From the NCBI RefSeq assembly GCF_017742235.1, contig NZ_JAGHKQ010000019.1:1-51596 (forward strand): a stretch of DNA of 51,596 bases, written 5' to 3'. The first letter of the stretch is position 1. Each line of letters opens with the position of its first letter. Positions 21,068 to 30,098 of this stretch are shown in pieces. The position numbers and the translations under genes are program-made. The DNA is from Bacillus sp. 165. GTDB lineage: Bacteria > Bacillota > Bacilli > Bacillales > Bacillaceae_G. The notes below the pieces were generated by a model, which did no database searches, was not told the DNA's origin, and worked only from the letters and a program-made list of their open reading frames with translations.

Positions 21068-21631
21068 ATGAAGCTCATAGTAGGACTTGGGAACCCTGGA
21101 AGAGAATATGCATTAACAAGACATAATATCGGTTTTATAGCAGTCGATGAGCTGGCACATCGATGGGGTATTTCGCTCAATCAAGAAAAGTTTAAAGGTT
21201 TGTATGGTTCAGGAGTAATCAACGGGGAAAAAGTTATTTTATTGAAGCCTCTTACATATATGAACCTTTCCGGTGAGTGTATTCGCCCGCTGATGGATTA
21301 TTATAAAATTGATATAGAGGACCTTGTGGTCATTTATGATGATTTAGATTTACCAGTTGGAAGACTTCGTTTACGCATGAAAGGCAGTGCTGGAGGGCAT
21401 AACGGAATTAAGTCCATGATAGCCCATTTAGGCACGCAAGAGTTTAATCGTATTCGCATCGGAATTGACAGGCCAAAGAACGGCATGAAAGTACCGGATT
21501 ATGTACTTGGACGTTTTGTTGAAGAAGAAAAAATGGATGTGGTACAATCTATCAAAAAAAGTGCTGATGCATGTGAAGAATGGTTGAAAACGCCATTTCT
21601 GCAAGTCATGAATAAATTTAATGGCGTATAA
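21068..21631 (+). CDS. pth: Peptidyl-tRNA hydrolase
   Basis: A 187-residue enzyme that frees tRNA from prematurely released peptidyl-tRNA; the B. subtilis allele is known as spoVC. Motifs are [18 protein letters not shown] (residues 6-23, with the catalytic His in RHN), [10 protein letters not shown] near 60, YDDLDLPVG near 91 and [12 protein letters not shown] near 109. The length is typical. It starts at ATG with agtaggg upstream. The fin gene follows 72 nt later behind its own forespore-type promoter. Confidence 0.96.
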   Translation: MKLIVGLGNPGREYALTRHNIGFIAVDELAHRWGISLNQEKFKGLYGSGVINGEKVILLKPLTYMNLSGECIRPLMDYYKIDIEDLVVIYDDLDLPVGRLRLRMKGSAGGHNGIKSMIAHLGTQEFNRIRIGIDRPKNGMKVPDYVLGRFVEEEKMDVVQSIKKSADACEEWLKTPFLQVMNKFNGV

Positions 21632-21640
21632 AAGAGTATT

Positions 21641-21670
21641 GAATATTTTAGATTTATTTCATCCATAATA
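21641..21670 (+). promoter_or_regulatory. Candidate forespore (sigma-F/sigma-G) promoter for fin
   Basis: GAATA (21641-21645, within ttGAATA), an 18-bp spacer and CATAATA (21664-21670) fit the forespore pattern of a GNATA -35 and CATnnTA -10, 34 nt ahead of the fin start. This agrees with the known sigma-F control of fin in B. subtilis. Confidence 0.6.
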
Positions 21671-21703
21671 GTGGTAATAGAGACAGCCTTTAGGAGGAAC
21701 TAT

Positions 21704-21928
21704 ATGAGCGCTCATTATTACTGTCGGCATTGTGGACATGAGATAGGCTCTATCAAACATCAATATTCTGTATCGTTTGTATTGGGGCAGCTGTCAGAAG
21801 AGGAACAGCTGCAAATGACTCATTTCCATGAAGACGGGGATTTGTATGTGCAAGCGATATGTGAAGGGTGTCAGCAAACACTGGAGCAATATCCTCAATA
21901 TCATCAATACAATACTTTTATACAGTAA
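21704..21928 (+). CDS. fin: Anti-sigma-F factor Fin
   Basis: A 74-residue zinc-binding protein with CRHC near residue 7 and CEGC near residue 57, the Fin (YabK) pattern. In B. subtilis Fin is made in the forespore and inhibits sigma-F, easing the switch to sigma-G. The ATG at 21704 follows ttaggagg; a GTG or ATG further upstream in frame would overlap the promoter. It lies between pth and mfd, its conserved place. With csfB at the left end, this window encodes two forespore sigma antagonists. Confidence 0.92.
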   Translation: MSAHYYCRHCGHEIGSIKHQYSVSFVLGQLSEEEQLQMTHFHEDGDLYVQAICEGCQQTLEQYPQYHQYNTFIQ

Positions 21929-21935
21929 AATATAG

Positions 21936-21962
21936 GCTTTGGCTTGTCCAAAGCGTTTTTCT
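21936..21962 (+). terminator. Terminator after fin
   Basis: The short stem gctttgg / ccaaagc with a cttgt loop ends in gttttt. Confidence 0.75.
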
Positions 21963-22007
21963 ATTTAAATATATTGACCTGCTCTTTACTTGAGGGGAGT
22001 TTTGAAA

Positions 22008-25000
22008 ATGATAGGCTTATTAGAAAGTTTTTATGCTAACAAAGAGATCAATTCTGTTATTACAGGATTGGAAGAAGGGTTAAAAGAGCAACTTGTATCA
22101 GGGATGGCAGCATCTTCTCGTTCTTTAATGATGGCAGCACTGTATAAAAAAACTAACCGCAGTCAGCTAATCATTACTCATAATTTGTATCAGGCACAAA
22201 AGATATATGAAGACTTAAGTTCTCTCTTAAATGAAGATGAGGTGTGGTTATATCCGGTAAATGAACTGATTGCTTCTGAAATCGGGGTAGCAAGCCCAGA
22301 GCTGAAAGCGCAAAGGCTGGAGGTACTGAATTATTTATGTGAGAATAAAAAAGGGATTATTATAGCACCTGCAGCAGGGTTGAGGAGGTTTTTGCCTGCA
22401 AAAGATGTATGGGCACGGCACCAAATATCATTTGCAGTTGGAGATGAAATAGATCTAGAACGTATGCTGTTAGAATTAAACCATATGGGCTATGAAAGAA
22501 AATCCATGGTGGAGACACCTGGAGATTTTAGCTTGCGCGGGGGTATTGTTGATATTTATCCATTGACAGAAGAATTGCCCATTCGGGTTGAATTGTTTGA
22601 TACAGAAGTAGATTCTATTCGGACTTTTACAATCGAGGACCAACGTTCGCAAGGAAAGATAGAGTCTGTTGCAATAGGTCCAGCAACAGAGTTTATTTTA
22701 ACCCATGATCAAAAGCAACAAGGGATTCAAAAGCTTGAAGAAGGATTGGCTGATACTTTAAGAAGTATAAAAGATGAAAAAATAAAAACCAGTATGGCAG
22801 AAAATATAGGCTATGAGGTAGAACGTTTAAAAAACAATCAAACGATAGAGCAGCTTTTTAAATATATGTCTCTGTTCTACGAAAAGCCTGCTAGTCTAAT
22901 AGATTATCTTCCTCAAGATGGAGTGATTGTATTAGATGAAGTATCTCGTGTGCAAGAAACTATCGAGCACTTAGAGAACGAAGAAGCCGAGTGGTATATA
23001 GCATTGTTAGCAGAGGGAGAAATCATTCGTAATCTGCATTTTTCTCATGATTTTCAAAAACTGATACAGAAGACGCAACGGAGTTTTGTGTATTTAAATT
23101 TATTTTTAAGGCATATTCCCCATACCCATCCTCAAAATATTGTAAATGTAATGTGTAAAACCATGCAGGATTTTCACGGGCAAATGCATGTATTTAAAAG
23201 TGAAATTGAGCGATGGAAGAAAAGTAAAGCTACAGTCGTTTTACTTGGGGCGAATGAAGAGAGAGCGAAAAAAATTGAGCATATTTTAGCAGATTATGAT
23301 ATTGAAGCTGATCCAGTTGTAAGTTCTGATATGCTGCTGCCCGGACGAGTACAAATCATGATAGGAGATTTAAATACCGGATTTGAGCTTCCGATGCAGA
23401 AATTGGCAGTAATAACAGAAAAAGAGCTATTCAAGAAAAAAGTAAAGAAAACACAGCGTAAACAAAAGTTATCGAATGCTGAACGAATTAAAAACTACTC
23501 TGAACTAAAAGTTGGAGATTATGTTGTCCATGTTAATCATGGAATAGGTAAATTTCTTGGCATCGAAACCCTAGTCATTAATGGAGTGCATAAAGACTAT
23601 TTACACCTTAAATATCAAGGTAATGATAAATTATATGTACCCGTTGAACAGATAGATCAAGTTCAAAAATATGTAGGTTCCGAAGGGAAGGAACCGAAAA
23701 TTTATAAGCTTGGCGGTACGGATTGGAAGAGAGTAAAAAATAAAGTAGAGAGCTCGGTTCAAAATATTGCCGATGACTTAATTAAACTGTATGCAGAACG
23801 TGAAGCATCCAAGGGATATGCATTTATGCCGGATGGACTGGAACAGAGTGAGTTTGAATCATCTTTCCCATATCAAGAGACAGAGGATCAGTTACGTTCT
23901 ATTACAGAAATTAAAAAAGATATGGAACGTGAACGCCCGATGGATCGTCTTCTTTGTGGTGATGTAGGATACGGGAAAACAGAAGTAGCGATTCGAGCTG
24001 CTTTTAAAGCTATAATGGATGGAAAGCAGGTTGCTATTTTAGTACCTACTACAATTTTAGCTCAACAGCATTATGAAACGATTCGAGAGCGTTTTCAAGA
24101 TTATCCTATCAATATCGGTTTACTAAGCCGGTTCCGTACAAGGAAACAGCAAACAGAAACCATTAAAGGGTTAAAAGAGGGTACAGTAGACATAGTAATT
24201 GGCACACATCGAGTTCTTTCTAAAGATATCATATTTAAAGATTTAGGATTGCTGATTATTGATGAGGAGCAGCGCTTTGGTGTTACACATAAAGAGAAAA
24301 TTAAGCAAATGAAAGCGAATATAGATGTGCTGACATTAACTGCTACACCGATTCCTAGAACACTTCATATGTCAATGCTTGGTGTACGAGATTTATCCGT
24401 TATAGAAACTCCTCCTGAAAACCGATTCCCTGTACAAACTTATGTTGTAGAATACAATCCGGGTCTTATTCGTGAGGCGATTGAAAGAGAATTGGCGCGG
24501 GATGGACAAATTTACTTCTTATATAATCGAGTAGAAGATATTGAACGAAAAGCAGAAGAAATTTCTATGTTAGTACCCGATGCTCGTGTAACTTTTGCCC
24601 ATGGAAAGATGAATGAGGGTGAGTTAGAATCTGTTATGCTTTCTTTTTTAGAAGGGCAGTACGATGTATTAGTAAGTACAACAATTATCGAAACAGGAGT
24701 AGATATTCCGAATGTAAACACACTTATTGTATTTGATGCTGACCGTATGGGGCTATCACAATTATATCAGCTGCGGGGACGTGTAGGCCGTTCAAATCGT
24801 GTGGCATATGCTTACTTTACTTATAAACGTGATAAAGTATTGTCCGAAGTAGCAGAGAAGCGTTTGCAAGCGATTAAAGAATTTACAGAGCTAGGATCTG
24901 GATTTAAGATTGCAATGCGTGATTTATCTATTCGTGGTGCTGGAAACTTATTAGGAGCAGAACAACATGGCTTTATTGATTCGGTTGGCTTTGATTTATA

Positions 25001-25538
25001 TTCTCAAATGTTGAAAGAGGCAATTGAGGTTCGAAAAGGCACACTTTCTGAAGAAGATCGTTTTAATATTGAGATTGATTTAGAAGTAGATGCTTATCTC
25101 CCAGATGAGTATATCTCGGACAGCAAGCAGAAAATTATGATGTATAAACAGTTCAAAGGCGTATCTACAATCGAAGATATTGAGGAATTACAAGAGGAAA
25201 TGATAGACCGTTTTGGTGAGTACCCGCAAGAAGTAGGGTATTTATTACAGATTACAAACTTAAAGGCATTAGCCAAAGAAGAAAAAATTGAAAGTGTAAA
25301 ACAGGTAAAGCAGGAAGTGATCTTTTTGTTTTCTGAGAAAGCAAGTAAAAATATCGATGGCGGAAAGCTGTTCATGCTTGGAAATAGTTTCGGCCGGATA
25401 GTTCGTCTTGGCATGGAAGGCGCAAAGTTGAAAATTGTATTGGAGGTAAAAGGACTGGAAACCTCCAAATGGCTTACGATTGCAGAAAACCTATTAAAAG
25501 GTTTGAAAGATGTAAAAAAAGAAATTGTGAATGCTTAA
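22008..25538 (+). CDS. mfd: Transcription-repair coupling factor Mfd
   Basis: A 1176-residue DNA translocase that removes stalled RNA polymerase and recruits UvrA to damage. The order is complete: a UvrB-like N-terminal part (TPGDFSLRGGIVDIYPL near residue 170); a CarD-like RNA polymerase interaction domain (KVGDYVVHVNHGIGKFLGIE near 502); and a RecG-like motor with Walker A GDVGYGKTE near 650, DEEQ near 751 and TATPIPRTL near 780. Helicase motifs VSTTIIETGVDIPN and QLRGRVGRS follow, and a C-terminal TRCF domain ends the protein. The ATG at 22008 has gaggggag upstream and gives the usual Bacillus length. Confidence 0.97.
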   Translation: MIGLLESFYANKEINSVITGLEEGLKEQLVSGMAASSRSLMMAALYKKTNRSQLIITHNLYQAQKIYEDLSSLLNEDEVWLYPVNELIASEIGVASPELKAQRLEVLNYLCENKKGIIIAPAAGLRRFLPAKDVWARHQISFAVGDEIDLERMLLELNHMGYERKSMVETPGDFSLRGGIVDIYPLTEELPIRVELFDTEVDSIRTFTIEDQRSQGKIESVAIGPATEFILTHDQKQQGIQKLEEGLADTLRSIKDEKIKTSMAENIGYEVERLKNNQTIEQLFKYMSLFYEKPASLIDYLPQDGVIVLDEVSRVQETIEHLENEEAEWYIALLAEGEIIRNLHFSHDFQKLIQKTQRSFVYLNLFLRHIPHTHPQNIVNVMCKTMQDFHGQMHVFKSEIERWKKSKATVVLLGANEERAKKIEHILADYDIEADPVVSSDMLLPGRVQIMIGDLNTGFELPMQKLAVITEKELFKKKVKKTQRKQKLSNAERIKNYSELKVGDYVVHVNHGIGKFLGIETLVINGVHKDYLHLKYQGNDKLYVPVEQIDQVQKYVGSEGKEPKIYKLGGTDWKRVKNKVESSVQNIADDLIKLYAEREASKGYAFMPDGLEQSEFESSFPYQETEDQLRSITEIKKDMERERPMDRLLCGDVGYGKTEVAIRAAFKAIMDGKQVAILVPTTILAQQHYETIRERFQDYPINIGLLSRFRTRKQQTETIKGLKEGTVDIVIGTHRVLSKDIIFKDLGLLIIDEEQRFGVTHKEKIKQMKANIDVLTLTATPIPRTLHMSMLGVRDLSVIETPPENRFPVQTYVVEYNPGLIREAIERELARDGQIYFLYNRVEDIERKAEEISMLVPDARVTFAHGKMNEGELESVMLSFLEGQYDVLVSTTIIETGVDIPNVNTLIVFDADRMGLSQLYQLRGRVGRSNRVAYAYFTYKRDKVLSEVAEKRLQAIKEFTELGSGFKIAMRDLSIRGAGNLLGAEQHGFIDSVGFDLYSQMLKEAIEVRKGTLSEEDRFNIEIDLEVDAYLPDEYISDSKQKIMMYKQFKGVSTIEDIEELQEEMIDRFGEYPQEVGYLLQITNLKALAKEEKIESVKQVKQEVIFLFSEKASKNIDGGKLFMLGNSFGRIVRLGMEGAKLKIVLEVKGLETSKWLTIAENLLKGLKDVKKEIVNA

Positions 25539-25569
25539 GAAGCCTGAAAGAAAAAATCATATTCGACGT

Positions 25570-25598
25570 GTATAGAACCATTAATGTGTAAGATACTA
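25570..25598 (+). promoter_or_regulatory. Candidate sigma-G promoter for spoVT
   Basis: GTATA (25570-25574), a 17-bp spacer and GATACTA (25592-25598), one base from the sigma-G -10 CATACTA. The predicted leader is about 85 nt. spoVT is a sigma-G gene in B. subtilis. Confidence 0.55.
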
Positions 25599-25610
25599 TG
25601 CTTAACAGTT

Positions 25611-25651
25611 GGTGATTTTTACAAACAAAGGATAACTTAGAGAAAATCACC
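25611..25651 (+). repeat. Inverted repeat in the spoVT leader
   Basis: Perfect 9-bp arms ggtgatttt (25611-25619) and aaaatcacc (25643-25651) flank a 23-nt loop. It lies between the predicted spoVT start site and the start codon at 25690, so it would be part of the mRNA leader or an operator. Confidence 0.5.
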
Positions 25652-25689
25652 ACATTTTCATCATCAGTAGAAAGCGAGGCAGCACAAGA

Positions 25690-26226
25690 ATGAAAGCAAC
25701 TGGAATAGTACGTCGAATTGATGATTTAGGCAGAGTAGTTATTCCGAAAGAAATTCGCAGAACTCTTCGTATCCGTGAAGGAGATCCTCTTGAGATTTTT
25801 GTTGATAGGGATGGAGAAGTTATTCTGAAGAAGTATTCCCCCATTAGCGAGCTTAGTGATTTTGCCAAAGAATATGCTGATGCTTTATATGATAGTCTAG
25901 GACATAACGTATTAATCTGTGACCGTGATTCCATTATTGCTGTGTCAGGTGTTTCAAAAAAGGAGTATTTAAATAAAAACATCGGTGATTTAGTGGAAAA
26001 AGCAATGGAAGACCGAAATTCTGTAGTCATGACAGACGAAAGTGAAATTTCTATTATTGACGGTATTCCAGAAAAAGTAACTTCCTATACAATTGGTCCT
26101 ATTGTTGCGAATGGGGATCCAATAGGCGCTGTTATTATATTCTCAAAAGAAAGAATCATTGGTGATGTCGAGCATAAAGCAGTTGATACTGCTGCCAGCT
26201 TCTTGGCAAGACAAATGGAACAATAA
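25690..26226 (+). CDS. spoVT: Stage V sporulation regulator SpoVT
   Basis: A 178-residue forespore transcription regulator. The N-terminal AbrB-type domain (ATGIVRRIDDLGRVVIPKEI, residues 3-22) binds DNA and is followed by a C-terminal GAF domain (about residues 55-178). In B. subtilis SpoVT tunes sigma-G-dependent genes, raising some and lowering others, and influences germination. The N-terminal domain is clearly paralogous to AbrB at 7062-7346. The ATG has only a weak site (gaggcag), which may matter for expression. The leader contains an inverted repeat. Confidence 0.96.
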   Translation: MKATGIVRRIDDLGRVVIPKEIRRTLRIREGDPLEIFVDRDGEVILKKYSPISELSDFAKEYADALYDSLGHNVLICDRDSIIAVSGVSKKEYLNKNIGDLVEKAMEDRNSVVMTDESEISIIDGIPEKVTSYTIGPIVANGDPIGAVIIFSKERIIGDVEHKAVDTAASFLARQMEQ

Positions 26227-26234
26227 TTTTAACT

Positions 26235-26260
26235 GGGGTAGCTGTATGGCTACCTTTTTT
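26235..26260 (+). terminator. Terminator after spoVT
   Basis: The stem ggtagc / gctacc with a 6-nt loop is followed by tttttt. Confidence 0.85.
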
Positions 26261-26335
26261 GTATTTTATGGATATAGATATTATTGTAATACAATTTTTT
26301 AATACCTGAACCTCCCTCTTTTGCTGATAGTGATA

Positions 26336-26344
26336 TGATATAAT
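26336..26344 (+). promoter_or_regulatory. Candidate extended -10 promoter for the yabM-yabN-rqcP operon
   Basis: TGATATAAT combines the TGn extension with a perfect TATAAT, 35 nt ahead of the start codon. No good -35 is seen. Confidence 0.5.
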
Positions 26345-26378
26345 ACGAATCGTGAGCAAAGAAAGAAGGAGTTGTTAT

Positions 26379-27974
26379 ATGGAAGCGAAGAAGGATAGTG
26401 CTTTCTGGAGAGGAGCCATTATATTAACTGCAGCGAGTATTATTGTAAAAATACTTAGTGCATTCTACCGCATTCCTTATCAAAATATTGTAGGAGATGT
26501 TGGATTTTATATATATCAGCAAGTTTATCCGTTTTATGGAATTTGTCTAATATTATCAGTGTATGGATTCCCTATTATTATTTCTAAAATGATAGCGGAG
26601 CATAGAGAAAAAGGAGAGTATACGCAAGCAAATGAAGTGATATTTGTATCGTTTTGGTTTCTCACGATATTGGGATGCATCGCCTTTCTTAGTTTATACC
26701 TGGGTGCCCCTTTTATTGCAGGAGCTATGGGTGATTCTGGGCTGGTTAAATTGTTACGGATGGTTTCTTTTTCATATTTATTTATGCCGTTTATATCAGT
26801 AGTTCGAGGGTATTTTCAAGGGTTAGAAGAGATGCTTCCAACGGCTATTTCTCAGATTATCGAACAATCTGTTCGAGTTATTGTTATTGTTTCAGTTTCT
26901 ATACTCTTTGTTTCACAAGGCTTTGACCTGTATGATGTAGGCACTGGCGCTGTATTTGGTGCTGTTGCTGGCGCAGTTGGCAGCATCATTGTCTTGGCCT
27001 TTTTTATGAGGCCTCACATGCAGGCGACGTTATTAAGAAGATGGAAAAATGCATTTGCAAAGCGAACGATTGTAAAGGTTGTATTTTGGCAAGGAATTTT
27101 TATATGTATTACCAATTTGGTGCTGATTCTAATTCAGCTTATCGATTCTGTTTCATTATATAGTTTCCTTTTACAAGCAGGAGAGAATGCTCACGAAGCT
27201 AAAGTGATAAAAGGGGTTTATGACAGGGCAATTCCGCTTATGCAGCTCGGTACCATAGTTGCTACTTCATTTTCTTTGTCATTGATCCCTATAATTACTA
27301 CTGCCATTCAGCGGAAAAACGGGAGTTTTATTAAAGAAAAAGTTAATTTAGCTATGAAAATTACGTTGGTTATAGGATTAGCGGCTACGGCTGGATTAGT
27401 CTGTATTGTACGTCCTGTTAATATCATGTTATTTGAGAATGCTGATGGATCAAATGTAATTGCAATTCTTGCATTATCTATAGTATTTAGTGCGATATCT
27501 ATTACCACTGCTTCTATTCTGCAAGGAATGGGTAAAATGCTTGAGCCTGCTTTTTTTGTTATAGGAGGAATATTTGTGAAATATGGGGGTAATGCCTTGT
27601 TAATTCCTTTTATGGGCATTAAGGGTGCCGCTATTGCAACGGTTTTAGCTCTTGCAATCATAGCATTAGTGAATAGTGTATATTTGTATAGTGTATTAGG
27701 AGATACAATAGTAAAAAGAAAAAATGTTCGTCATATTATTATATGTAATTTTCTTATGGTAGCAGCATTATTATTGTATATAAAAGCAGTTGAAGGTATC
27801 TTTATAGTAGAATCTTTCAGCCGCAGCATATTTGCTGTAGAGGCATTAACATCTGTTATAGTTGGAGGAATAGTATATTTGTTTTTTATTTTTAAGTTAA
27901 ATGTATTCACTGAAGAAGAACTAGGTAACGTATTTAAAAATAAAAGAATAAATGCATTTCTTAAAAAGATTTAG
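26379..27974 (+). CDS. Polysaccharide/lipid flippase of the MVF/SpoVB family (YabM)
   Basis: A 531-residue membrane protein with about 14 hydrophobic segments spread over its length. Family features are FYRIPYQNIVGDVGFYIYQQ near residue 29, RGYFQGLEEMLPTAISQIIE near 147 and GMKGAAIATVL-type repeats (GIKGAAIATV) in the second half. This is the MOP superfamily group holding SpoVB, YtgP and Amj/MurJ-type lipid II flippases. In B. subtilis YabM's own substrate is not established. The ATG at 26379 follows agaaggag. yabN begins 14 nt after the stop, so they are probably co-transcribed. Confidence 0.88.
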   Translation: MEAKKDSAFWRGAIILTAASIIVKILSAFYRIPYQNIVGDVGFYIYQQVYPFYGICLILSVYGFPIIISKMIAEHREKGEYTQANEVIFVSFWFLTILGCIAFLSLYLGAPFIAGAMGDSGLVKLLRMVSFSYLFMPFISVVRGYFQGLEEMLPTAISQIIEQSVRVIVIVSVSILFVSQGFDLYDVGTGAVFGAVAGAVGSIIVLAFFMRPHMQATLLRRWKNAFAKRTIVKVVFWQGIFICITNLVLILIQLIDSVSLYSFLLQAGENAHEAKVIKGVYDRAIPLMQLGTIVATSFSLSLIPIITTAIQRKNGSFIKEKVNLAMKITLVIGLAATAGLVCIVRPVNIMLFENADGSNVIAILALSIVFSAISITTASILQGMGKMLEPAFFVIGGIFVKYGGNALLIPFMGIKGAAIATVLALAIIALVNSVYLYSVLGDTIVKRKNVRHIIICNFLMVAALLLYIKAVEGIFIVESFSRSIFAVEALTSVIVGGIVYLFFIFKLNVFTEEELGNVFKNKRINAFLKKI

Positions 27975-27988
27975 AAAGGAAGTGACCT

Positions 27989-29452
27989 ATGTCTCATATT
28001 ACAATTGTAGGGCTGGGTGCCGGTGAAGCAGAGCAGCTTACACTTGGGGTATACCGAAAACTGAAGAGAGCTGAGCGTTTATTTTTACGTACAAAAGAGC
28101 ATCCGGTTGTAAAAAATTTAGAGGAAGAGGGGATTTCGTACACATCGTTTGATGATGTGTACGAATCTCATGATACGTTTGAAAAAGTATATGAAAGCAT
28201 TGTAGATATCTTGATGCAAGAAAGCAAAAAACATGATGTTGTATATGGAGTACCAGGGCATCCGTTAGTAGCAGAGCGTACTGTACAGCTTTTATTGCAA
28301 AGAGGAGAAGCGAATGGAATTACGGTATCTGTAGAAGGGGGACAAAGCTTCCTTGACCCGATGTTTGCGAGTTTGCGCATAGATCCTATTGAAGGGTTTC
28401 AGCTTGTAGACGCTACATCATTTCAAAAAGAACAATTGAATTTTCGACAGCATATAATATTGTGTCAAGTGTATGATGCCTTTATTGCTTCTGAGGTAAA
28501 GCTTACACTAATGGAAAATCTTCCTGATAATTATGAAGTGTACATAGTAACAGCAGCTGGAACATCGTTTGAAAATATAAAGCAAGTACCGCTTCATTTA
28601 TTGGATCATGAAACAGAGTTAAATAATTTAACAAGTGTGTATGTACCGCCTGTTCAAGAGGAGAAGCTATTATACCATCAATTTGAAACGCTGCGTCATG
28701 TTATTGCGGAGCTAAGAGGACCGAATGGATGTCCTTGGGACAAGGAGCAAACGCATCAAAGTTTAAAGAAGTATTTAATAGAAGAAGCATACGAGTTGCT
28801 TGAGGCGATTGATGAAGAAGATGATGATCATATTGTAGAAGAGCTTGGTGACGTGTTGCTGCAGGTGATGCTTCATGCTCAAATTGGAGAAGATGATGGC
28901 TGGTTCTCTATTGACGATATCATTCGTACACTCACAGAAAAGATGATCCGTCGTCATCCTCATGTGTTTGGGACGATTTCAGTAGAAGGTTCTGATGAAG
29001 TACTGGCTAATTGGGAAGATATCAAAAAGAAAGAAAAAGGAAATGTAAAAGAATCTGTGTTATCTGGCGTTTCTAAAGGCTTACCAGGACTATTAAAAGC
29101 ATATGAGCTTCAAAAAAAAGCTGCAAAAGTAGGGTTTGATTGGGATGATATTCATCCAATGCTTGAAAAAGTAGGAGAAGAATGGCAAGAATTTAAAGAA
29201 GAGATTCAAAATAATCAAATTGATGAAGCAAAAGTAATAGCTGAATTTGGAGATATTTTATTTGCGCTTGTCAATATAGCTCGTTTTTATAACATTGATC
29301 CAGAAGAAGCAGTTAATAAAACAAATACGAAATTTATCAATCGTTTTCTCTATATAGAATCGAAAGTACATGAGTCAAATCGTGATATAAAAACCTACAC
29401 GCTTGAAGAACTAGATGTGTTGTGGGAAGAAGCAAAACGTAATGGTGTTTAA
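27989..29452 (+). CDS. yabN: YabN: tetrapyrrole-methylase-like domain fused to MazG pyrophosphohydrolase
   Basis: A 487-residue two-part protein. Residues 1-220 form a tetrapyrrole-methylase-like domain (ITIVGLGAGEAEQLTLG, then VVYGVPGHPLVAERTV). The C-terminal half carries two MazG modules: one with the metal-binding EEAYELLEAIDEEDDDHIVE near residue 265, the other near residue 395 (EEWQEFKEEI ... EFGDILFALVN). MazG hydrolyses nucleoside triphosphates to monophosphates and pyrophosphate, usually for nucleotide-pool cleaning. The purpose of the fusion is unknown; the methylase-like domain's substrate cannot be inferred. The fusion is standard in Bacillus. The ATG follows aaaggaagtg. Confidence 0.92.
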   Translation: MSHITIVGLGAGEAEQLTLGVYRKLKRAERLFLRTKEHPVVKNLEEEGISYTSFDDVYESHDTFEKVYESIVDILMQESKKHDVVYGVPGHPLVAERTVQLLLQRGEANGITVSVEGGQSFLDPMFASLRIDPIEGFQLVDATSFQKEQLNFRQHIILCQVYDAFIASEVKLTLMENLPDNYEVYIVTAAGTSFENIKQVPLHLLDHETELNNLTSVYVPPVQEEKLLYHQFETLRHVIAELRGPNGCPWDKEQTHQSLKKYLIEEAYELLEAIDEEDDDHIVEELGDVLLQVMLHAQIGEDDGWFSIDDIIRTLTEKMIRRHPHVFGTISVEGSDEVLANWEDIKKKEKGNVKESVLSGVSKGLPGLLKAYELQKKAAKVGFDWDDIHPMLEKVGEEWQEFKEEIQNNQIDEAKVIAEFGDILFALVNIARFYNIDPEEAVNKTNTKFINRFLYIESKVHESNRDIKTYTLEELDVLWEEAKRNGV

Positions 29453-29466
29453 TAGGAGGGGTAGAT

Positions 29467-29739
29467 ATGAGACTAGATAAATTTTTAAAAGTATCTCGTT
29501 TAATTAAAAGAAGAACATTAGCGAAAGAAGTGGCAGACCAAGGGAGAATTTCTATCAACGGTCAAATTGCTAAAGCGAGCGCCACTGTAAAATCAGGAGA
29601 TGAGTTATCGATTCGTTTTGGTCAAAAAATTGTAACGGTAAAGATTAACGAATTAAAAGAAACAGCAAGAAAAGAAGATGCAACGGATATGTATACAGTC
29701 ATAAAAGAAGAAAAGATAGAAGCTGAAAGCTTGTTCTAA
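29467..29739 (+). CDS. rqcP: RqcP (YabO), S4-domain ribosome quality-control factor
   Basis: A 90-residue S4 RNA-binding protein (MRLDKFLKVSRLIKRRTLAK, then GRISINGQIAKASATVKSGD). It is the Hsp15-related factor that in B. subtilis works with RqcH on stalled 50S subunits to add C-terminal alanine tails to nascent chains. It follows yabN by 14 nt with aggagggg ahead of the ATG. No terminator is seen before yabP. A sigma-E-type -10 box lies just past its stop codon. Confidence 0.93.
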   Translation: MRLDKFLKVSRLIKRRTLAKEVADQGRISINGQIAKASATVKSGDELSIRFGQKIVTVKINELKETARKEDATDMYTVIKEEKIEAESLF

Positions 29740-29754
29740 TTGCATTTATCCCTT

Positions 29755-29762
29755 CATACAAT
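29755..29762 (+). promoter_or_regulatory. Candidate sigma-E -10 box for yabP-yabQ
   Basis: CATACAAT is a perfect match to the sigma-E -10 consensus CATACAnT, 31 nt ahead of the yabP start. The -35 region (around 29734-29740, ttctaat) is a weak match. yabP and yabQ belong to the sigma-E regulon in B. subtilis. Confidence 0.6.
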
Positions 29763-29792
29763 GTTAACAGTAATGAGTATGGAGGGATCAGA

Positions 29793-30098
29793 ATGAACAA
29801 AGGATACCAAGTAACTTCTTCAAATACAAACCCAGTGGCTGATCAAGATGTGATTTTACGTGGGAGACGTATGCTGGATATTTCTGGGGTAAAACAAGTA
29901 GAAAGTTTTGATAATGAAGAGTTTTTGTTAGAAACAGTGATGGGGTTTTTAACAATTCGTGGACAGAACTTGCAAATGAAGAATTTAGATGTAGAAAAAG
30001 GCATCGTATCAATTAAAGGGAAGATTTATGAAATTGCTTATTTAGATGAACAGCAATCGGAGAAAGCTAAAGGACTCTTTAGCAAGTTATTTAAATGA
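29793..30098 (+). CDS. yabP: Sporulation protein YabP
   Basis: A 101-residue protein of the YabP/YqfC family (DVILRGRRMLDISGVKQVES, then FDNEEFLLETVMGFLTIRG and LNVEKG-type DVEKGIVSIKG). The family is needed for sporulation and is expressed in the mother cell under sigma-E, but its molecular role is not known. It has no membrane segment. The ATG follows tatggaggga. Its stop overlaps the yabQ start by 4 nt (ATGA), so translation is coupled. Confidence 0.93.
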   Translation: MNKGYQVTSSNTNPVADQDVILRGRRMLDISGVKQVESFDNEEFLLETVMGFLTIRGQNLQMKNLDVEKGIVSIKGKIYEIAYLDEQQSEKAKGLFSKLFK

